Part shown: positions 1 through 11,098 of the stretch, one piece after another | How positions within the stretch are numbered: the stretch's first letter is position 1 | How the letters are laid out: each line of letters starts with the position of its first letter | Assembly: GCF_048128805.1 (NCBI RefSeq) | Contig: NC_136020.1 | Coordinates: forward strand, 11,399,153-11,463,152 | Origin: Centroberyx gerrardi | Lineage: Eukaryota; Chordata; Actinopteri; Beryciformes; Berycidae | DNA: 64,000 nt | Direction: 5' to 3' | Translations under genes and position numbers: made by a program | The notes under the pieces: model-generated | What the model was told of the DNA's origin: nothing | Database searches by the model: none | The model's input: the letters and a program-made list of their open reading frames with translations, nothing else

Positions 1-55
1 TCAAAGTATATATACAGAAGCAAAAATGTGCTAGTGCCAAAATGGGCAAAGAAGA
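1..55 (-). ncRNA. mir96: mir-96 precursor, 5' part only (cut by window edge)
   Basis: Bases 19-41 read on the minus strand are identical over 23 nt to mature miR-96-5p, with the family seed UUGGCAC. The upstream flank (GCCCATTTTGGCAC) resembles known mir-96 precursors. The start of the loop lies at 1-18, and the 3' arm falls left of base 1, so the hairpin cannot be folded here. It lies on the same strand as mir-183, 264 bases downstream of that mature sequence, as expected for a polycistronic precursor. The family acts in hair cells and photoreceptors (established knowledge). Identity is secure; precursor ends are estimates. Confidence 0.93.
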
Positions 56-251
56 GGAGCGGTTCGGGCAGCCGTTGGTACAGAGACACATCAGGCCAGA
101 GAGATGTCGAAGTACCCAGAGAGAGGTGTGCAGCTCAGCTCATGCAACCACACCAGAGCCATTACATCACATTCACCCCACCCACAAGCACAGGACAGGA
201 GAGGGAGGCACAGACAGTAAGCCGCTATGGACGGGCATCATCAAGTGGTTC

Positions 252-342
252 TTTCTCTGCTCTGTTTATGGCCCTATGGTAATTCACTGATAGTGAGCTT
301 TCACAGTGAATTCTACCAGTGCCATACACAGAACAGGAGTCA
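252..342 (-). ncRNA. mir183: mir-183 precursor hairpin, complete
   Basis: Bases 305-326 on the minus strand match mature miR-183-5p exactly over 22 nt (seed AUGGCAC). The complementary arm at 266-287 reads GTGAATTACC then ATAGGGCCATAA, the expected miR-183-3p form with small changes from the human arm as I recall it. The stem extends through CTGTTCTGT pairing with ACAGAGCAG, and the loop is about 17 nt (288-304). mir-96 lies downstream on the same strand. Short ORFs overlapping this hairpin on both strands are chance. Confidence 0.96.
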
Positions 343-3186
343 TCATCACCCCAACACCTACGCCAGCCTGTCAGGACAGTCAGCCCAGCGAAGCCAAACT
401 ACGCAGACTAGACCACCGACCCAACAGAGGAGAGCAGAAAGCGAGAGAAAAAGAGAGAGGAGGAGTGGAAGAGAGGTGGGAGCATGTGGAGAAATGATCT
501 GGACCGGGGAAAGGAGCGTCCATGGCCATCGATACGTCCACACTGTTGCAGTGACGCAGCTTAGCCCGGGACGCACCGCACTGCAGTGGATTGATCCAGC
601 CATTGAGTAACAGGTCAAAGGCTAGCGTGTCTCCACACTAACTATAAGTCCAGGCAATTCTAGGAATGAGCAAACATCCTCGTCTAATTATTTACTGCTA
701 ATCACCTACACTGCCTTCTTTAGATTTCTAGGAAAAGGATGGTTAGGATTTAAAATCTAATGAAACTATACGCAAGAACTATTTAGCCATTAGTACATGT
801 TAATAAGCAAGTAATACGATTCTAAACACATGAAGTCATTTCAACTATAATGGAAATGATCTTCCAGTTGAATATTTTCAGTTTAGTTGTCACAACAACA
901 CAGCAAGAAGGACTTGCAAGATTATTCTGCAATACAGTACAAGCATGCCGGAATCCAAAAAGGCCTTGGCCAAAGTCCTGAGATCTTGCCTACTCATCCT
1001 GCATCAAACATCTGACTTTATGCATTTTGCTATCTTTATTGGATTTTGGCGATTTGTTTGGGCGACTAAAACACTTTAAATCTAAAGCATCACTGGTTCA
1101 TTTTCCTGCACTCCCAGCAAAATGGGACAAATTAAAACCCAGACCAAAGAGACCGAGTTTCAACAATTATCCTCACTAAGACAAATTGATGAAAACAGGA
1201 ATACAGTCAATTATGCTATATTTCATTCATACTGCATTCTTAAAATGGCTTTCCATTGGGCAAATGCTGAATGCAACTGATAAAAAAATACACCCAATTT
1301 ACCAACAAATTACTACGTATGAATTACATATAAAGACACAATGAGGAACCAATCATTATTAAAGCCATCAATGCTCACCCTCTGTCTAAGAAGATGTCTG
1401 AGCATAAGGCTGGTAGACAGACTGGTGGTCCTGGAGAACCCTTATGGTTTATAGGTAATCTCTTTAGGCCCCGTCCCTGCTCTCCCCCCCACCCCCCCTT
1501 GACACTGTCTATAGAATGACACCCTAAACTTGACCTCTTAATTGGCTCCACTGAGCAGATTAGCAGTTGTTACATTGACCCATCGATGTTCTTCATGCCA
1601 GAATGATGAGCGACGCGCCACAGCTACTTAACCTCCTGCTCAGGATACCTTCTCTACCCAGCAAGTGAAGACTGGGCTCATTTCATCTTTACAGATTAGA
1701 ATAGAAATGTAAAGGACAAATGTAGGGGAGGAGATGTTTTTAGGGGAGCAAACCAAATGCTTTTTATCTAAACCAATTCTGCAAAATTTCATATTTACTG
1801 AAAAGATCAATTGATTTAGATGTCTTAATTTCACGTTTTATGGCCAGTGAAAACCTTTTGTGTTAAACTGCTTGAATCTCTCTTCTCTTGTCTGTCGCTT
1901 AACCAGTTTGAAGCATATGAAAATATGCAACTCTACACAAGTAAAATAAACAGCCAACTTGCAGGCTTTTGTTGTGCACTAATTCATTTGAAGCTAACCC
2001 ACTGAATGTATAAGCTCAGTGGAAGCTGAAGTATTATTTAACATGATGTCTTTGTGTTGATAGAGAGCCAGTGGATCACAGGCATTTCTCTCACTACTAC
2101 ATAAACTACACACCCAAGAAAATGGCTGCCATCATACTGAGATTTGGACATTGTGGCAATTTTACCATTTCAAATGTCTCACCAACAAGCATGCAAGGCA
2201 AATCATACAAGAACTACCAAAAATCTAATCCTGCCACTTTCCTTCTTAGATCATATTCTTGACTCAGTATAAATAATAATTCTATACAAATGATACTGCA
2301 GCTGAATAGTAACCTTCAGTAGTGAAAAGCATCTTTGCGCTGAAGACAAGGTCCTGGTCTCTGTGCTGCCTGTCCTGCAGGCCCAGCAGCCCCACCCTTG
2401 ATTCAGCCATTAGCTCCCTCACCCTGGCCCTGCAGCACCGAGCTCCCATTGATTCCAGCGATCAAACCATGTACTAAGTGATTCCTCAGACGCCCAAATG
2501 GCTCCCTGAGCAAGACTCCCATTGCCATTTCCTGGAGAAATCAATACCACTAAAAAGCCAAGTTGAAAAGAACCTGTGCTCTTTAAGGTTTGACTGTGTC
2601 TTGTTTTTCCATAACTTAATGAGTTAAGAAGGAATCAAAATCTTTGGGATTTTTGCAATATGTCATGACTTAAGATCATGACATGATCCATGTCAATAAC
2701 ACAAAGGCAATACAAAGTGCATTATTTCTGGGTGAAAAATTCTAGTTTACTCCAGTAATATGTTTTACTTGGTTAGATTCCAGTTATGTATTTATTCTGA
2801 GAGATGAGATTAGGTATATATTAGTGAATGATTGTTCCTCTATACAATAAGGCCACTATAGCAAATATGACTGACAGAATTAGCAGGCCTACTGTGCTAC
2901 TTCTATTTGATCCCTCTGTAAATAATCGTTTTCTATGGGTAATTATCTGGTTAATAGATGACACACAAACTCTTGTTCTGCTGTGCCATCAGGGCCAGCT
3001 GTCAAAATATAAAAACCACCTGCAATTAGCCTTATATAAGCCGGACCTTATTTTCACGATGATAATTTAGGAATTTATATTATCTGTGTAAAAACTGTTG
3101 TATTTTAGTAGTTTATACATTTTCATTAAATGTTTATCTTCGATAGACAATGTCAAAATATGGCTCTCGATTTGATCAATCCCCTC
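343..3186. other. Intergenic, AT-rich, no gene seen
   Basis: No ORF with recognisable protein similarity. The interval should be transcribed on the minus strand if the microRNA precursor starts further right. A GC-richer, non-repetitive block at about 2,335-2,560 stands out from its AT-rich surroundings and could be a conserved noncoding element. That is an impression from composition only. Confidence 0.5.
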
Positions 3187-3372
3187 AAAAAGAACTATAG
3201 TAACCCATTGATCAATTTTAAACGGATTTTATACAAATATCCTATAGGAATTTTATAGTGATACCAAAGAAAGTAAAATACTATAAAGTATTTGTCACTA
3301 GAAACTCACTACTGAGTACCGCAGATGCATTATAAATCCCTATAGGAATATTAAAGTGGTTTTTCGTTAGGT
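3187..3372 (-). repeat. AT-rich interspersed repeat, inverted arm 1
   Basis: This arm starts AAAAAGAACTATAGTAACCC and carries CCTATAGGAATTTTATAGTGAT and ACTCACTACTGAGTACCGCAGA-like segments. The reverse complement of 3,838-4,063 shares the same blocks in the same order, beginning AAAAAGAACTACAGTAATCC. The two arms are therefore diverged inverted copies of one repeat. The family was not recognised. Confidence 0.7.
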
Positions 3373-3837
3373 TTAGTAGCTACTAACCATTCCCCCCTCA
3401 CCATGAAGCAGCATGTGAATTTACCAACACATTTGATCCTGTTGAAAGGACATCGCATGCCTCGGGGTGCCTTTTGTCTCTGGTCAGCCATCGTTAATTT
3501 AACCTCAGAGGCAACTCCAAAGCCCCTTCAGTTAATCGCATTTGTCTGAATAGGGAGTCTACAAGTCCTCAACTTCACGGTTATTTCAGGAGGATTTATC
3601 ACTCCTGTAAGTCCTGCAGGATGAGCCAAACCCACTATATAGACTGTTCTCGTGCGACCTGAAATATCTGACCTGGCCGTGCCTGGTTTAAAGAGGAACA
3701 GGCCTGAATAAAGAAAAACCCAACTGAAAAAAACACTACGATAGTCCCATAATATTCCGATGGGGACTAATAGTCTGTCTGTGGTTTCTACATAGTTAGT
3801 TTACAGTGACCTTATCAAGCTTCATGTTTTTTAATCT
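3373..3837. other. Unique spacer between inverted repeat arms
   Basis: About 465 bases of mixed-composition, non-repetitive sequence enclosed by two inverted repeat copies. It has no coding potential on either strand. It could be the interior of a foldback element or a noncoding block flanked by two independent insertions. Confidence 0.45.
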
Positions 3838-4063
3838 TCTATGCTATCACTATAATATTCCTACAGTATTCTATAGAGACTTTCTGCGTCTGTGGTTCTC
3901 AATAGTGAGTTTATAGTGACCTTATCGTATTTTATATAGGCTTTTTTTTTTTTTTTTTTTAATGTATCTCCAATGGCATCTCTAGAATATTCCTATAATA
4001 AGAACTTAGAGTTTCTGTGATATATCCTTCTAAAATACATTATAGGATTACTGTAGTTCTTTT
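3838..4063 (+). repeat. AT-rich interspersed repeat, inverted arm 2
   Basis: It contains ATTCCTACAGTATTCTATAG, TAGTGAGTTTATAGTGACC, a T-run at about 3,941-3,960 and the terminal GGATTACTGTAGTTCTTTTT. It is an inverted copy of 3,187-3,372 and a direct copy of 6,150-6,340, sharing TAGTGAGTTTATAGTGACCT and ATCCTTCTAAAAT. Confidence 0.72.
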
Positions 4064-6149
4064 TCTTATGGGAAGAATGATAATAATCATTATGTGGCAG
4101 GTTCAGTTATTTCATCTTAATTCTTTTCTGTCGAAATGAAAAGAAAATTACAAGACACGGTAATCAGCATTCATCCTATAGGCTTAGGCTGCTAAAACCT
4201 GCTATTTACTGAAGTAAAATGTAGAAACACATGAGCAGGTGCAATGGGTTTATAAGACTACACCTGCCACCGTCTAATAGACCTGCAGCGTTAATCCGGA
4301 ATAACTGACATTAAAATGGCCACAACTTCGTTTAAATAATAGTGTTAAGTGTAGCGAAATTAATTCAATGTTGTAATGTTGCAATTCGTTTCTTTTGATT
4401 TATTTTTTTATTCGACCAAATTCAACCTGATCGGGCTACTTTATAGAACAAGCCAGAAGATGATAAAAAAAAGAAAAAGAAAAGTACGATTCTGCATTGG
4501 ATAAGATTCACAAGACCAAGGCCTGTAGACTGTTGCATTTAAATTTGTTCTTATTTTCACCAAATCCCCAAATCTAGGTCTAGAGACCTATTTAGTCAGG
4601 ATGAATGAGCCATGGCATCGAGGATTAACCACAGTCATATTTTGTTATTTTGGGAAATAGCCTATTTTATGAAATCTGATTGCTCAGCCTACCTCTTGAT
4701 GCGCAGCTTTCCGTGCTTTCCTTGAGGATGGTTTATAATCTATAAAAAAAACTTCTATAACTAACAGCCTAACTAAAGCTAAAAATGTAAAATGTAGTTC
4801 ATACCCCGTCCTCGATCCATCGTCGTGCGTCATATTTTAGGTTGATAAGCTACAAACTGGACTGAAGTCGCACCCGGCAGATATTATAGTCCTTAACCTA
4901 TTATTATCATTACGCTTTTCCACTATTAAAGTTGTATTGAACCGACACAAGCCTCCGGTCTGCGCTGCCCGCAGCGGCACTGCAGAATTACAATGAAACA
5001 AAAGAAATCCAAGCCCGTCCTGAACTTCCTGAGTATCAAATGTCAATTTCAGCCCTCTTCTCTTCTCTTCTGCTCTCGTCTCCTCTCCTCTCTCCTACTG
5101 GTTCCCTCTCTCTCCAAACTCAACCGCCTTCCCTTTTACCTGCACGGCCAGCTCCACACTGTCAGAAGGAAAGGTGCGGCGGTCTACCTTTTTAAAGGTG
5201 CAGAGCCGCAGAGGTGCGGCGGGACAACAGCAGGTTACAGCAGAGTCTCCAAATGAAGTTACAGCCCCAGCAGCTTCAAAATGTACACCGGTGTGCCTTT
5301 TTTTTTTTTTTTTTTACCTTTAAATACACAGTTACTAATGGTACAGTGGCGGACCTGCATGCATATTTAAACAATTTGTAGGCCAATTTGACCCAAGTGC
5401 ATTTCAGTACCATAAGTGCATGATGACCGCAGTGGGAATTGATCCTCGACCTTTTAAATAGTAAAATGTGCCCTAGTCACAAAACTACAGCATACCCCTT
5501 TAAAGGCACAGACCCAAAAGGTTCAAAGGGTTCCATCGTGCACCTTTTTTTCTGACAGCGGAGGGTTTTCCACCGCCTGTGGTAAACGGGAACCAAACAG
5601 CCTCCTGTCCAGTCCAGTCTCCCTCCACCAGTTTCCTCTACTGGTTTGGGCTGCAAGTCCGAGGATTTGCCCAGTGGGAAAGATAATTAGTTTGTAAGCA
5701 TCTTACCCCGGACCAGAGCAGTAATCCAAGCCGCCTCTGTGTCTCCTGTTCTGCGGTGTTCCCGGCCTCAGGTGCCGGGGCGTCTTTCCCCTTTAAGGTG
5801 GATCTCTCTGGAGGCGAGGCCACCTTAAGAGCGGTGCTGTTTTAACCCGGGACTGTTGCAGGCTGAGCAGATGAGGATTGGTTTTGTCTCTCCGGATTAA
5901 ACGATTTCCTGGCGAATAATTTGGACCAACCCCCTCTTTAGTCAATTGGTCCAGCTAACAAGACAGACGATTTTCTCGGGTTGGGACATTCACATTAGGC
6001 ATGATTTCCACAATAAATCATTTTAAACATTTAATGTAAATTCGGCCCATTAAAGAGGTTAAACGGAAATAAAACATTGGCGTTAACTAAAACGTAAAAC
6101 GTTTTCAGTAGGCTAGTGAATTTAGGACCTCATTGTATTTTCACTCTCT
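4064..6149. other. Intergenic, no gene seen
   Basis: No recognisable gene. The stretch includes a pyrimidine-rich run at 5,055-5,120, a T-run at about 5,299-5,317, and several TTTAAAGGTGCA / TGCACCTTT motifs between 5,175 and 5,550 that suggest an old interspersed repeat. The region from 5,560 to 5,900 is GC-richer without a protein signature. Confidence 0.45.
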
Positions 6150-6340
6150 GTTTAACTAGGCCTATAATATTCCTACAATATTCCCATATGGATTTATAAT
6201 GTGTAGTGAGTTTATAGTGACCTTTATTTTATTTTATGATATTTTTATCTATGGTAAAATATTCCTATAGCGGCTTGCAGATTTGCTGTGATGGTTGTAT
6301 CCTTCTAAAATTTAAGGAAGGATCACTAAGGTTCTTCTTA
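6150..6340 (+). repeat. AT-rich interspersed repeat, third copy
   Basis: It shares TATAATATTCCTACAATATT, GTAGTGAGTTTATAGTGACC, ATATTCCTATAG, TTGTATCCTTCTAAAAT and GGATCACTAAGGTTCTTCTT with the 3,838-4,063 copy, in the same order. The T-run of that copy is missing here. Confidence 0.7.
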
Positions 6341-6447
6341 CTGCAGGAAAAGCAAAAGGCCTTCACACGCAAACGGAGGCCTGCAGGCCCGTGGTTTCTG
6401 TACAGGTCAATGTCTGGAGGAGGATTAGAGTTTACCTTGGTACCACC

Positions 6448-6450
<3 letters not shown>

Positions 6451-6509
<59 letters not shown>
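6451..6509 (+). repeat. (AG)n microsatellite, 59 bp
   Basis: Uninterrupted AG repeat. It creates false Glu-Arg and Leu-Ser ORFs on the two strands. Confidence 0.98.
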
Positions 6510-6511
<2 letters not shown>

Positions 6512-8918
6512 AAAGCTGCTAGGGGAAAATGAACTATTGCTACATAGGTTAGGCCTATATCCCAAGACAAAAATTATTTTCCTCTATTCCGCAGTTTTAA
6601 TTGGTCTTTATGGACCTCTGATTTCCCCTGGTGGGTTCTTTGCTTTCTCCATCCAACAAATAGCAGAACAAAAAAAGAATAGAACAAATACTGCTGGAGC
6701 AGCCTACATATAGAGCATTAGGCTACTCACTAATGATCAATACAATATAGACTAGTGCTGCATTTCCAGAGATTAAACCCAGTATATAGATACACTGTTG
6801 GCGCATCTTCCCAGCCCCCATCCACCAGGATTAGTTTGAGCCGGCTGATGCTGTTGAGGCTGCAGTTCTTGGGTTGAAATGCTGCAGGATCAAATGACCA
6901 CGTCCAGATGGCCAATGATTATCAACCACTCAAATGCTGCATTTCATATATAAAGCCTGCGGTGGTTACTCCATGCAGTGCTGGATTGCGTAACATTTCC
7001 TGTCCGAAGCAGGCAGAATACCTTTGCTATGCCACACCGAAATGCAGTGTAGGACTTTTGTCGCCTGCCACATCAGAAAAGCAGGTTGCCAACGGAATCA
7101 AACAGTGTTACTCTCCTTTCCGATGGTCTTTATTGGGGTTTGATCTACGCGTTTTGGCTACTTTCTTCAGTTCTATATTCTGTCACCAAACACTATATAC
7201 TTAAAACCATACAACCTGAGGTGGGGATGAGATGGAGGCCTGGCGCGTCTTGTCCCGGCAGGCAGCAGCAGCTCTCCGGGCCCCCGGGGGCCTCAGTGTG
7301 GCTCTTCATCCTCCATTACAGGCCCAGCCCGAAGCCCAAAGCTCTCCTCGGGTTTTACGCAGAGCTGCGCAGCACCAGAGGGGCCCCCGCTGGAGGGAGA
7401 GCCCAAGGTATGGCTCCTATTCACCTTTGGACGCCTAATATATGAGGCCGACTTCTACCCATGCTCCTCTCCGATGGCCCGCCAGAGTCCATTTACCTGC
7501 TGTTGATAATTAGGCAGATAACTAGGTGGACAAAACTCGTCTAATATTTAGAGGTGATGTGAATGGGTTTGGTTACACTCCTTTCACAGTGAATAGCGAC
7601 AGTGAAATCAATCCGCGGTGACTCGTCGCGCCGGTCAGCGTGGAGAGCCGGAGCCCGCAGCTCTCCAAACCTCGACTTAGTTTCCACCTGGAAAAGCTGA
7701 AACCCGAGCCGCGGATCATCTGTGTGAGAGGCGGGCGTGTATAGGAGATGAGTAGCCCTCGATGAATATTTAAAATACTCATTTGGCCCGGTGCTGTCGC
7801 GCCCGGATCCAGATGAAGCAGCTGCCAGCAGAGGGATCAGATGGACGGTGTGCGTTTGTAGCACCGCGGCTCCTGTGCAGGGGATCCAGGCTATGTGATA
7901 GGACACTGGATGAAATAATAATGCGCTAAGATTTAGTCTACTGCTCCAAATGAAAGGCAAAATGCTAACAATAGGGAACATTTTATTGAGGATGCTAAAA
8001 GGATCAGGTTTGGATCAGTGTTATCTCAAAATGAAGATGCAGAGAAAGACCTCTTAACCCGGTCCCATCATAAATCCAAACAATCTGTTGCCAATACTTT
8101 TGAAAAAAATGAAGCACCAAAACAAGCTTATTTTACATTGAAGAGTGCTTATGAATAACAAAACAGATAGGAATATAGTTTAATCAAAACTTAGCCTACA
8201 AATAAATATTCACATCAGGCTAGTTTAAATTATTGGTCCATTCGTGGATTATTCTTAATATTGGACTTATATTGCGACAAAATAAAAATAAAAAGATGAA
8301 TAAAAATAAGAAAATAAATCAAATAAGACATTAAAAAAAATATATTGAATCAAACGGGCTAAGTGGAACTGATTTCAGTGGACAAAATTTAAATGATAGC
8401 CTTCTTGATATGAAATAGCAAGTTTGATCCAACATTGGAATGGGTTTTTTTCTGATTATTATTATTGAACAGGATTATTCAGGGAGCTCCGCTCCTGCAA
8501 CAGCATCACTGAGGGAAAATAAAAAGCACAGAAGATAGACATAAAAAGATTCTGAAATAAGGCTAATACTACGCTGATGGGCTTTTGCATAGATACTAAA
8601 TCTTGAAATAGGTGTGGTACATTTGTGATGTAGGTAATTCTATAGATATTTTTGGGAACTTGTATGAAACATATGGGTGTAACATAATTTATATCCAAAA
8701 TTTTAATTGGGATCCTTTATATCAAAAGTGAACAGATAGTCCACAAATTACCAATTAATCACTGAATAAAGAAAAGATAGAATGAAAAATCATAATTTTA
8801 CGAATATCACTCAAATTTAAAATCAGTGACTAGTTTTTTAACACTAATTAATTCTCTACTATATACATGCTAATTAATTAGTTAGTACATGCCGTTTTTA
8901 ATCTGAATTGCAAAATAT

Positions 8919-8920
<2 letters not shown>
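6510..8920. other. Intergenic; GC-richer island 7.2-7.9 kb
   Basis: No gene is supported. From 7,225 to 7,440 and 7,600 to 7,900 the sequence is GC-richer, with E-boxes (CAGATG, CAGCTG near 7,810-7,845) and an AT-rich POU-like stretch near 7,765. These are possible noncoding regulatory sequences upstream of the minus-strand microRNAs, but motif matches alone are weak evidence. From 7,980 to 8,900 the sequence is AT-rich and featureless. Confidence 0.4.

Positions 8921-8979
<59 letters not shown>
8921..8979 (+). repeat. (CT)n microsatellite
   Basis: CT repeat with one interruption (CCCT) at about 8,952. Confidence 0.97.
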
Positions 8980-10230
8980 CACACTCCCCTCCTGTGATTG
9001 TGTCCATACAAACCAGCGCCTCTTCTGCTCCTGCTCTGCACCCTGTTGCAGGGGGCCATGTTAATCAGTGGGTCATCTATTAGTAAAGACCCAGGGATCA
9101 TTGTACAGCCCCCCTCCTCCCCCTCCCCCTCCCCCACTGTGCCAGTGAAACAGAGCTTGTAACCTGAGCGAGCCCACTGCCTGCCACCCAGCCCCAGCCT
9201 GAGAAACCCAACACACAGCCTGCGTGTCGGTGTTGCTTCACCCAGATTGGCTGGCATCTCAGTCTGGACGGACCGGCCAGCTCCAGCCTGCTGACCGGCA
9301 GCCAGGTATAGGGAGGGAAAAGAGTGGGGGGTTCAGAGGTCATCATCTGGGTGGCAACTCAGGAGGCCTCAGTCCTGCTGCAGCATGCTGGATGGCAGAG
9401 TGAGGAATCCACACCCTCATGAACCAGCAGGAAAAAATACATAAATGATCTTTAAAGATGCCATACAGTTCAGTTTTCATGATTTGGTTTTCAAATTTAC
9501 TATGGCTCAGGACAAGAATAATGTTGCAAATAAATGTAGTTTGGTTAAAAGGGTATTTCTTGAACGTATTTGAATTCTATCTTCACACGCAGAACAGTCA
9601 AAATACCGGACCCTGATTGGCTGACAACACCAGCTCCTCTAATCCAAATGAGGCAAACCTGCTGAGTGGAGACATGTCAGTGGGTGTGTCAGTTCAAATG
9701 CTGTAAACTGGCTTGACACCAAGTCCAGTTGTGATGAGTTGACTGGAGTTAGTCTGAAACTGCCTGGAAAAAAGGACAGATTTTTTGAAAATGCAGTAAC
9801 TTAAAATGTAACCACTCAAACAAGATTTTAACAATGTCTTCATTAAGCATCTTTGATCATAAATGTATATAAATAGAAGAAAAGTTGAATTCCAATAAAA
9901 GGCCCCTTTAAGCTCCACCTGAAGACAACACCAAAAGATTTGTGCATTCAGAGTAAAATCCCTCATTGAAATTTTCTGCTGCACATTGAGCGTGAATTTA
10001 TGAAACATTGCATTGTGGAACTGTGGAGGCCTCATACCATAAAACAAGATAAGTGGGAAAATGTGAAAGAAGTAGGCCTATACTTCTATTTCTTCTAGGA
10101 CGACCATACTGTGGACTATATAGAGTCTTCATTAAAGAATCCACTCCTAAGGCAGATGCACTGCTAAAAGCTTTGCTATGGAAAATACCACAGCCAATAG
10201 TGATTGATCATAACTTGCAGCAGACAGCCC
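8980..10230. other. Intergenic, no gene seen
   Basis: 9,000-9,400 is GC-richer, and 9,601-9,670 contains ATTGG and an OTX/CRX-type TAATCC (9,640-9,645). The rest is AT-rich. No coding evidence on either strand. Confidence 0.4.
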
Positions 10231-10360
10231 ATGAGCCTAATGTGGAGCCTCGGGGCATTGTAATGCCTTAAAAGGCCACAGCGGCACAGGTCACCTGACC
10301 ACTCTGCTCTGCACCGACCAATCAGACGGCTGCTGTATGGCTTTGGCATTACGTCATGGA
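10231..10360 (-). promoter_or_regulatory. Promoter-like block, candidate for the mir-183/96 precursor
   Basis: Read on the minus strand, the block has in order a CRE-like TGACGTAA (10,349-10,356), an ATTGG box (10,318-10,322), an E-box with flanking half-sites AGGTCACCTGACC (10,288-10,300) and a TATA/CArG-like palindrome CCTTTTAAGG (10,266-10,275). The CCAAT-to-TATA spacing is about 43 bases, which fits a core promoter starting near 10,240. There is no other minus-strand gene between here and mir-183. Function is inferred; it could equally be an enhancer. Confidence 0.4.
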
Positions 10361-10477
10361 GGCCCGCAGTTTGCGTTGACCAACGCACTGCGGATAAAGC
10401 AGAAGCTCTAAATATTTCATTGAGGATCTCAGGTTGCTGGACTTCTGGAGGTCAGGACTGCGAAGAGACAGATAGCC

Positions 10478-10546
10478 TCTTCCTCTCCTCCCTCTCCTCC
10501 CTCCATCTCCTCCTCCTCTTCCCCTCCCTCCATCTCCTCCTCCCCT
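10478..10546 (+). repeat. Polypyrimidine tract (CTC-rich)
   Basis: Nearly pure C/T run built of CTCCTCC and CTCCCTCC units. Its complement gives spurious Glu/Gly-rich ORFs. Confidence 0.85.
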
Positions 10547-11043
10547 GATGCAGGAGAAGGGGAGAGAGGCTGGAAACAGAGGGGTGGGTTGCCGCAGCTG
10601 AAAGAGTCTGCTGTGAACAATGGTGCTCGACTGTGGGACTTGAAATGGAGCGCACAGAGAGGGAGATGAGTTGTCAGTCATTAGTGCTATCACTGATGGA
10701 TCAAACCGAACCCTCATCAGAAGGGATGCAAAATGGCTGCTGCAAAATGGCAGCTGTCACCCACATGCCCTATACGATTCATTCCCACAGTCCCCAGCAC
10801 TGAGGACAGGGCCTGCAGTACAGTGACTCAGTGTAGGCAAATAGCTTTACATGTGTGTGCACAGAGCCAGCTCTGTTCCGCAGAATCCTCTTCCTCGTTC
10901 TGCAGGCCTGCGGTTGGCAGACAGACGCAGGTGATCGACAACCTGACTGACATTCCTGGCCGGGCTGAAGACCCTCTGGGGCTCCGATCTGGACACGCTG
11001 CAGCATGTGGGCCGGGACAGGATGTACACTCAGAGACACAGAG

Positions 11044-11045
<2 letters not shown>

Positions 11046-11097
<52 letters not shown>

Positions 11098-11098
11098 C
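11046..11098 (+). repeat. (TG)n(AG)n compound microsatellite
   Basis: TG repeat to about 11,073, directly followed by GA repeat to 11,098. Confidence 0.97.

Noticed and set aside
28-618. Several 60-127-codon ORFs at the left edge
   Set aside because: They overlap the mir-183 and mir-96 precursors on either strand and have low-complexity, non-conserved translations.
6236-6570. Overlapping ORFs on both strands at 6.2-6.6 kb
   Set aside because: Glu-Arg and Leu-Ser runs come from the (AG)n repeat, and the rest is an AT-rich interspersed repeat.
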